A program made the position numbers and the translations under genes. A stretch of DNA of 64,000 nucleotides. Origin: Cyanophora paradoxa. Taxonomy: Eukaryota; Glaucocystophyceae; Cyanophorales; Cyanophoraceae. The notes below the pieces were generated by a model, which was not told where the DNA came from, did no database searches, and was given only the letters and a program-made list of their open reading frames with translations. Of this stretch, positions 58,204-64,000 are shown piece after piece. How positions within the stretch are numbered: position 1 is the stretch's first letter; each line of letters starts with the position of its first letter. The stretch lies in contig QPMI01000048.1 in the NCBI GenBank assembly GCA_004431415.1, positions 124,001-188,000 on the forward strand. The letters run 5' to 3'.

Positions 58204-59342
58204 TCACGGCCCGGGTCTGCAGGCGGAGAGTGTGAGCTCAACTGGACCGAGAGAGGGGCCCGCAGTCGCGGAGCGAGCTTCAGGCACCTGTAGTAGGGGT
58301 TCTGCGGGGGCGGCTGCTGCGGCGCGCTCGGCTGCCCCACAGGGTACGGCGGGGGGTACTGCGCTTGCGGCGCCACCTGCCCTTGGTAGGCCGTGGGGTA
58401 CAGCCCCGCTTGCGGCCCGGGGCACGGCGGCTGGGCCCCGGGGCACGCCGAGATTACGGGTACAGCGACGGGGATGTAGGGGTGCGCGTGGGGGTGCTCG
58501 TGCTGTATGCGAGTCGGCGATGGGTGAGGGGGGGTACGCGAGCTCGCGAGCGGAAAAGGGGTACCTGCGCGTGGTGGTGCACGTGCAGGTGGGGATCCGT
58601 GTGGTAGTGGTGGTGGTGGGGGTCGACGGCGACCGGAATGGGCTGCCGGAATGTGAGGGGGGTACGCGCGGTCGGGGGGGTACAGGGCGCACGGCGTAGG
58701 TGGTGGGGAGGAGGGGGGCCTCGAGGAGGTACGTTTCGTTCGCCTCGCGCACGATCTCGGGGAGCTGCGCGCGCGCGCGCGCGCGCGCGCGCGTCGGCTG
58801 CCGCGGCGCGCGTGCGACCGTGCGGCTGGATCCGGCGCTAGGGGGGCGCACCAGGCAGAGATCGATCAGCCAGCCTAGGGAGCTGGTCAGAGGGCGGCGG
58901 CGAACGCGCAGCGCGGGCTGCGCATGCGCACCGACTCCGAAGAGACCGGCCGTGCAGAAGTAAAGAATGCCGAGGCAGTAGTGTCCCACGTAGATCCTGC
59001 GCGATTGGCGCGTTCCAGTCACGCCGTGCACAAGCGAGCTGCGTGCGCGTCCGCGCCGCACCTGTGCGCGCCGAAGAGCCCGACAAGCCTGAGAATCGAA
59101 GATTCCAGCGTCACGTCAGCGAGGCGTGCGAGTGAAGAGCGTCAATATCCCTCATGCTTGCTGTAGGGAGCTCGGGTAGCTGGGGCACGAACCCGAGCGC
59201 CCTGTGCGGCGACGGGTCGGAAAGGGCGCATCAGCGACAGCACAGGCGGGGCAAAGAGCGAGGGGAAAGAGCACCAGAAGCAATAGGCCAGGCTCAAGTT
59301 GTACCTATAGCCGCGTGCGATCAGCGGCGAGGCGAGGTTCAT
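58204..59342 (-). CDS. TM2-domain membrane protein with proline-rich C-terminus
   Basis: Start at 59342 (MNLASPLIARGYRYN). Splicing exon 1 through a GTGCTC donor gives NLSLAYCFW/LVGLFGAHR, then IYVGHYCLGILYFCTAGLFGVG and GWLIDLCL, which together make a complete TM2 domain: two helices joined by a short GAHRxYVG turn. The next exon begins LPEIVREANETYLLEAPLLP. The rest is Pro/His/Thr-rich (about 58680-58230), with many short Pro-Tyr-Gln-Ala stretches. TM2 proteins of animals are linked to membrane trafficking and signalling, but the role in this organism is unknown. It faces the metalloprotease gene across 154 bases. Exon choices in the proline-rich part are uncertain. Confidence 0.82.
58767..58793. 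repeat. (GC)n dinucleotide run
   Basis: Alternating GC of about 27 bases inside an intron of the TM2 gene, ending at the acceptor of the LPEIVREAN exon. Such runs can adopt Z-DNA. Confidence 0.85.
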
Positions 59343-59496
59343 ACAAACGCGACCGCTCGGCGCGGGGCAAGACGCACGGCTGCGGCCTCTCAAGATAGTG
59401 CAGGTTGCCGTACATCCCGCCAATGTGCTCGATCCTGCGCCGGAGCGCTGGCCGAAGGCTCGAGAGTTGAGCGCGCGGTATCCCCCCAACACCAGC
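59343..59496. promoter_or_regulatory. 154-base divergent interval between TM2 and metalloprotease genes
   Basis: Start codons at 59342 (minus) and 59497 (plus) point outward, so the two promoters share this interval. No recognised element was seen. Confidence 0.5.
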
Positions 59497-61929
59497 ATGC
59501 GGTCGATACTGCTCCTCCTGGCGCTCCTGGCACTGTGCGCTTGCTGCTCCGCGGCAAAGGTTGCAGTTACAGCCGCTGGAGAGGCCGTGGGACTCGCGGG
59601 AGTGCCGATCTGCGCTCTGCGCGGTCCCAACATCCTCGCCGGTGAGCGCCGTGCCTACGATCAAAGAAGGCTTCTGAATTTCGATATGCAGGCGACGAGG
59701 CCTGCGGCACGCGGGAACCGACCCAGCAACAGCAGGCGCGGGCGGCCGCAGACTTGGCGCGACCAGACGGGGCCCGGGCGCGCCGCAACCTTCTTCAGGC
59801 GGCGGTCGATGCGAGACCTTTCATTGTGGACGTCTATTTACACCACAGCGCGCCCGCGCCCGCCTTCCGCCCGACGCTCTGGTTCTGCCTTCCTCGCGCG
59901 TGACTCGCGCGCCGCGCTCGCTGTCCCGTACGCGCAGTCATCGATGCCAACGCTCCTCCGCCGCCGGATGTTCCCTTCGGGGCCGCTTACGTGGACCAGG
60001 TACGCGCTCACTGTTTGAAAACGCTGTTGGCTCGGGCCCCCAGCCTCGGGGACGGCGCCGCAGCGGCCGACCGGGGGCGCCGGCATGGCCGCAGGTTCGG
60101 ATACTGAACCAGGTCTTCAGCCCAACGATCGCGTTCCGTTTGGCGCAGGCGCGCGTCGTGCAGGAGGTGCGATCAAATTCGAAAGGCACATTTGATCCGC
60201 GGCGTCTCGAGCGCCGCGCCGCAGCCGCGCTGGCGCACCATCGCCCAGGAATCGCAGGAGGAGATCGACATGAAGGCTGCTCTTCGCGTGGTTCGCGCGC
60301 TCCGTTTCGACTCGAGCGGGCGTCTTTCTCTTCGATCCGCGGCTGAGCTTCGATCTTCGACGCAGGGCGGGGCTTGCTCGCTGAATCTGTTCGTGGTGGG
60401 ATCCGCCGGTGAGCGCCGAAATTAACTCTTTTTACCCGCCCCGTTCTGCCTCTACCCGTTTTCCACGCCCCCAGTGAGCTTCAGCGGCGCTATCCTCAAC
60501 GGGTGGTCGACGGTGCGCCGCGCCCCGGTACCCCCACCGACCTTCGGGCCCGCCTTGCCCACGGATACCGGTTCCGGTCAGTTCGCAACGGACCTCGGCT
60601 TTCGGCCCCAGCTCGACGGCGTCGTGATTCAGGAGTTCACTCTACCCGTCGGGCCGCGCTCCCGCAACGGGGGTACGTATACGCAGATCGCTTCGAATTC
60701 CACTCCGCCGGCCGCGCCTTTCTCACCGGGATTCGCCCTCCTCCGCCTCCGCCTCCGCCGCGCCGGCAGGGAAGACCGCGGTGCACGAGGCCGGGCACTG
60801 GCTCGAGCTCTACCACACTTTCCAAGGCGGCTGTCCCCCGGTCCGCTTCTCTCTCCCCCCTCCTCTCCCCCTTCTTTCCGCTACGTTTGTCTGATGGATT
60901 TACGGAACAGGTGGGCGATGACATCCTGGACACCGCGCCGCAGGCCTTGCCGCTGGCGCGCCGTACCCCCATCCCCCTCTGCGCCCCCTCTTTGACTTTC
61001 TCGTACCCCCATCCGCTAGTGGGACTGCCCCGTGGGGTCGCGCTCCTGCGGCGACGAATTCGATCTCGATCCGGTCTTCAACATGATGGTGCTGTACCCC
61101 TTGCAAGTCGTGTACCCCTGGGTGACGCTTGGGCAGGGGTACACGGCGTGCAGGCGAGAGTTCACGCCCGGGCAGCGCGAGCGCGTGGCCAGCTCCGCTT
61201 CGTTCTACCGTGGCTGCCCCCAGCACGACGGTGAGTGCCGTACCCCCCCTCTTCAATCATGTACCCTTTCCGACTCGTCCTTGCGCTGCGCAGGGAGCGG
61301 CCCCATCGGGGGGCTGGTGCCGGGGTACAGCAGCGAGTCCTCCTCGTCCTGGGGGATCTCTCTACCCCCCCAGGACCCCCTAGCGCTGGCTGCCGGGCTA
61401 CCGGCCGCGCCGCTTCGGGCCGCCGGGCCGCCCCCAGCCGCTTCCAGGACCAGTACCCCCACGTCCACCCCGACAGGCACCCCTAGCGCCACTTCCGCCC
61501 CTCCCGCACCGTCCCCAGCTGCGACGGGTACCCCCACCTCCACGGAAACCGCTACCCCGCCAGAGCCGCCCTCCCCTTCCCCCTCCCCGACGCCATCCGA
61601 GGCTGCCGTCCCCGTCTCCCCTCTCGAGACGGCGGCCGCCTCCGCGCCCCCGTCGGGGCCGTACCGCGCCCCGGCCCTTCCCGCCGCCGACGCCGCCGCC
61701 GGCAGCCTCTCTTGCGCGGGCTCTGCGAACGGCATCCGGTACTGTCCCCGCGGGTGCTCGAAGTTCTTTCTTTCGCGTTTCTCATTCATTGCGATCGAGC
61801 CTAATTCGTCTTCTTTTCCCCCTTGCTTTTCGAATTCGCAGGTTCTTCTGCTGCCTGCCGAGCTCCTTCTGCTGCCGGGAGGGCGACGTCTGCGACCCGA
61901 CCCGCGGCTGCCGTTCCGCGGGCTCTTGA
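59497..61929 (+). CDS. Secreted M43-family (pappalysin-type) zinc metalloprotease
   Basis: Starts with a signal peptide (RSILLLLALLALCACCSA). M43 landmarks in order: DEACGTREPTQQQ (59690), a strand FIVDVYLHHSA (59815), VRILNQVFSPTIAFRLAQ (60090), WRTIAQESQEEIDMKAALRV, ACSLNLFVVGSA, LDGVVIQEFTL, zinc site KTAVHEAGHWLELYHTFQGG (60771-60830), VGDDILDTAPQ (60910), CPVGSRSCGDEF, and the Met-turn NMM/GYTACRREFTPGQRERV (61080-61190). The zinc ligands (HExxH...H), the catalytic Glu and the Met-turn are present, but the glycine of HExxHxxGxxH is Glu. After the catalytic domain come a Ser/Pro/Thr linker (61320-61690) and a short Cys-rich end (CAGSANGIR/FFCCLPSSFCCREGD ... C) stopping at 61927-61929. 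Targets are unknown; secretion is inferred. Confidence 0.9.
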
Positions 61930-62203
61930 TCATGAAGTGGCAAGGCCCGCATTTTAGAGAATAAATAATCTACAATGTGAATCTACATAATTGGGGGATC
62001 GAGGGAGACTCGAGAGGGGAGCGGAGGGAACGGGGGGCGGAGAAGGGCGAGATATCGATAAGCTTATATAATCAAGGGGGGAGAAAACTGAAGAGAGAGG
62101 GGAGTTCGAGGCTGAGCCTCGGAGGCCGGGTATGAGGGGGTTGGATTGCGATTAATATTGAAGGGGATCTAGACCGCCGGACGCGAGAACCCGCGAAAGA
62201 AGA
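61930..62203. other. Short spacer between metalloprotease and second polymerase copy
   Basis: Purine-rich (GGGGGAGA, GAGAGGGGAG) with ATCGATAAGCTTATATAATC near 62053. The AT-rich TATATAATC lies about 135 bases upstream of the start codon at 62204 and could be part of its promoter; this is only a suggestion. Confidence 0.35.
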
Positions 62204-64000
62204 ATGCCGAAGGCGCAGAAGCGCAGCCCGGAGCCGCAGGCGCCCGTCGAAGACGCAGCTGTGAAAGTCTACATCCACGAGCCCGGCATCGGCGCCCCGC
62301 ACGCCAAGATCCTCCGAGGGACTGCGGCCAAGCTCGGTCCGCTGCCGCCGCGAACCGCGCTCTCCAGAGCTGCAGGCTGTCCCTTCGATCGCGAACTCTC
62401 CCGATCACGCGCGCGCCCCGGCCGCAGGCTTCGCGGTGCACGCGAAGCTGGAGCCCGGCCGCACCACGCACGTCGTCATGAAGCGCTCGCTTAAAGGCAT
62501 CGCCGCCGACCTTCGGATTAGCCTCGAAGAGATTCCGAACCGGGTGCGCAAAATTCGCGCTTTTCGCGGCAGCGGGCCTGGGCCGGCCGCGGCCGCGGGG
62601 CGCATGCGGAAGCGCCTGACGCATCTTCAGGCCGCCCTTCATTTCGTGAAGCCGGAATGGATCGTATCTTGCGCGAATACAAAATCGCATTTTTCGGAGG
62701 CGGGGTTTGCGATTCGCGAGGAACAGACCCTCGACCTGGCTGCAGCGCGAGCCCTCGCTCTGGAAAAGGCGAAAGCCCAGCCCGGCGTGACGACCTCCGT
62801 CGTTGTTGGATCGGCGTCGAGCCCAATCCGGACTGTCCTGCTCACCACAGCAAAACCGAAGAAGCTGCATGCGCAATTGCGAGCCGCAGCCCAGTCTGTA
62901 GAGAGCAGCTGCAGGCGCCCGCTGGAAGCTGATTTCGCGGCGGCCGCTGAATCTGGAGCATCTTCAACGGCTCCGGCGGACGCCGGCCCCGGCGCCGAAA
63001 GCTCACAGGACGGCTCAAGCTCGCGCAGCCGGCCCGAGCAGAGCACGACTTCGTCCTCGATCGAAAGCTCGTCAGCTGCGCTCGAGCTCGAGCTCGCTAG
63101 CAGCAGTACCCGAGCATCAGCTGCAGCTCACGGGTCCCCGGAGGACTTCTTTCTTCGGGTTTCGTCCGTTTTCGCGACGTCGACCGTCCGCTGCACGCCC
63201 TCCAGCTTCTTCCTACCTCCGCTTCTGCCGCCGCCCCGACTCCCCTTCAAATCAGAAGCCGGATCCGAGGTAGCCAACGGACAACATGAGTGCCCGACCG
63301 CCGCTCAGCGGCTCTGGAGTGCCAGCGGCGATTCTGCGTTTGAAAATCCGATCCGAGGTCATTCCAGCGGCAACGAGCATGACACCCCTGCGAATGTTTT
63401 CGCGGAAGAGCAGTATTTCCTCTCTGCGGCTGCGGCCGAAGAGCTGCACCGCAGATCCCAAATATTTTCTAAGCATCCGCGACTCGTGGAGACCGAAGCA
63501 GAGCCCTTGCCACCTCCGCGACCTGTGCGAAATTTAAGCATGCGCATGACTTTCAATTGTGGAGTGCCCTGATTTTTGCACTGGCGCAGGGCGGCTCGGG
63601 TGCGGGAGGGACGGCGGCGGCACGGACGGGGGGCCTGCTGGCGCGGTACCTCGGCTTCGCGAACGCCCCCACGCAGCTCGTCCATCAGGCGCGCCGCCCC
63701 CGCCCCGGCTGTCCCGCCACCGGGCCCGCCCACTGCAGCTGACGCTGCCCGGGGCCAGGCGGCGCTGGCGGCGGCGCCGGCGGAGGAGGAAGAGTGGGGC
63801 GGCGGCGCGGGCGAGTCGGTGCCGGCCACGCAGCGCGAGCTCGAGGGGGACCCGGAGGAGGGCATGGACCTCGGTGGCCCTCGGGACCCGCCGCAGGCAA
63901 GCGGCGGCACTCCGGCGACGCGCCCCGCCGCCCGCGCAGTGCGCCGCCCCCGCCCCGCGCGTGGTATCAGAGCGGGGCCGACGGGGCGGGGCGGGGCGCA
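62204..64000 (+). CDS. Second copy of the DNA polymerase lambda-like gene, 5' part, possibly decaying
   Basis: Starts MPKAQKRS, then BRCT exon VYIHEPGIGAPHAKIL, an intron in the same place as in the first copy, FAVHAKLEPGRTTHVVMKRSLKG, and HFVKPEWIVSCANTKSHFSEAGFAI. A Ser/Ala-rich linker (62740-63570) barely resembles the first copy. From 63590 to the edge it again matches the first copy closely: GGLLARYLGFANAPTQLVHQ, then across a GC-AG intron AALAAAPAEEEEWGGG, SVPATQRELEGDPEEGMDLGG. Compared with copy 1, one C is missing near 63871-63876, which moves the frame from PSGPAAGKRRHSGDD to RDPPQASGGTPAT. That could be a frameshift or a shifted splice site. The catalytic half lies outside the window, so activity cannot be judged. 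Confidence 0.75.
63590..64000 (+). repeat. Inverted near-copy of 52545-52960
   Basis: The plus strand here matches the reverse complement of the first polymerase gene at high identity with small indels; one 24-base block next to EEEEWGG is absent. Intron sequence is kept as well as exons. Together with 62204-62515 versus 54349-54035 this marks an inverted gene duplication about 8-10 kb apart. Confidence 0.85.

Noticed and set aside
60149-60224. GC-AG intron in the M43 gene after FRLAQ
   Set aside because: A GT six bases downstream is also possible in phase, so it was kept only as a weak case.

Overview
This window is nuclear DNA from a eukaryote, most likely a free-living microbial alga or other protist. 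Most genes are GC-rich and broken into many short exons. Introns are usually 50-300 bases, with pyrimidine tracts running into CAG. The gene set (long coiled-coil myosin, PAS-linked nucleotidyl cyclase, PKD/IPT/REJ surface protein, lipase maturation factor, BRCT-type family X DNA polymerase) is eukaryotic, and the style fits chromist algae such as haptophytes or stramenopiles. I cannot name the species. No bacterial, organellar or viral gene was recognised.

Layout from left to right. (1) 1-2905, minus: the C-terminal part of a membrane-anchored protein with two PAS domains and a class III nucleotidyl cyclase domain, running off the left edge. (2) 2906-5218: palindrome-rich spacer. (3) 5219-6924, minus: a HERP-like ubiquitin-domain membrane protein of ER quality control. 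(4) 7197-20352, plus, divergent from it: a large myosin heavy chain with motor, IQ motifs, long Ala/Glu/Arg-rich coiled coil and a C-terminal CEP164-type WW module. (5) 20663-22020, minus: a small secreted cysteine-containing protein of unknown function. (6) 22021-24372: a second palindrome-rich spacer. (7) 24373-48758, plus: a giant single-pass surface protein with an unrecognised N-terminal unit, PKD repeats, IPT/TIG repeats, filamin-like repeats, a REJ-like region, a mucin-like stalk, one membrane helix and a short tail; one of its introns holds a possible non-autonomous mobile element. (8) 49538-54349, minus: DNA polymerase lambda-like. (9) 54413-57948, plus: lipase maturation factor, with only 63 bases between the two start codons. 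(10) 58204-59342, minus: TM2-domain protein. (11) 59497-61929, plus: secreted M43 (pappalysin-type) metalloprotease. (12) 62204 to the right edge, plus: a second, diverged, inverted copy of the polymerase gene.

Genes 8-12 are tightly packed in alternating divergent and convergent pairs, bracketed by the two inverted polymerase copies. Several products act in or through the secretory pathway (HERP, lipase maturation factor, M43 protease, giant receptor), but nothing shows they form one pathway.

Two splicing habits stand out. Many GT donors read GTACCCC. A second set of introns begins with GC, mostly as GCGCG, and several of these are forced by conserved protein motifs or by absence of any GT. 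All multi-exon models here were joined by eye, so exon limits are approximate unless stated, and the coordinates given for a CDS span its introns.
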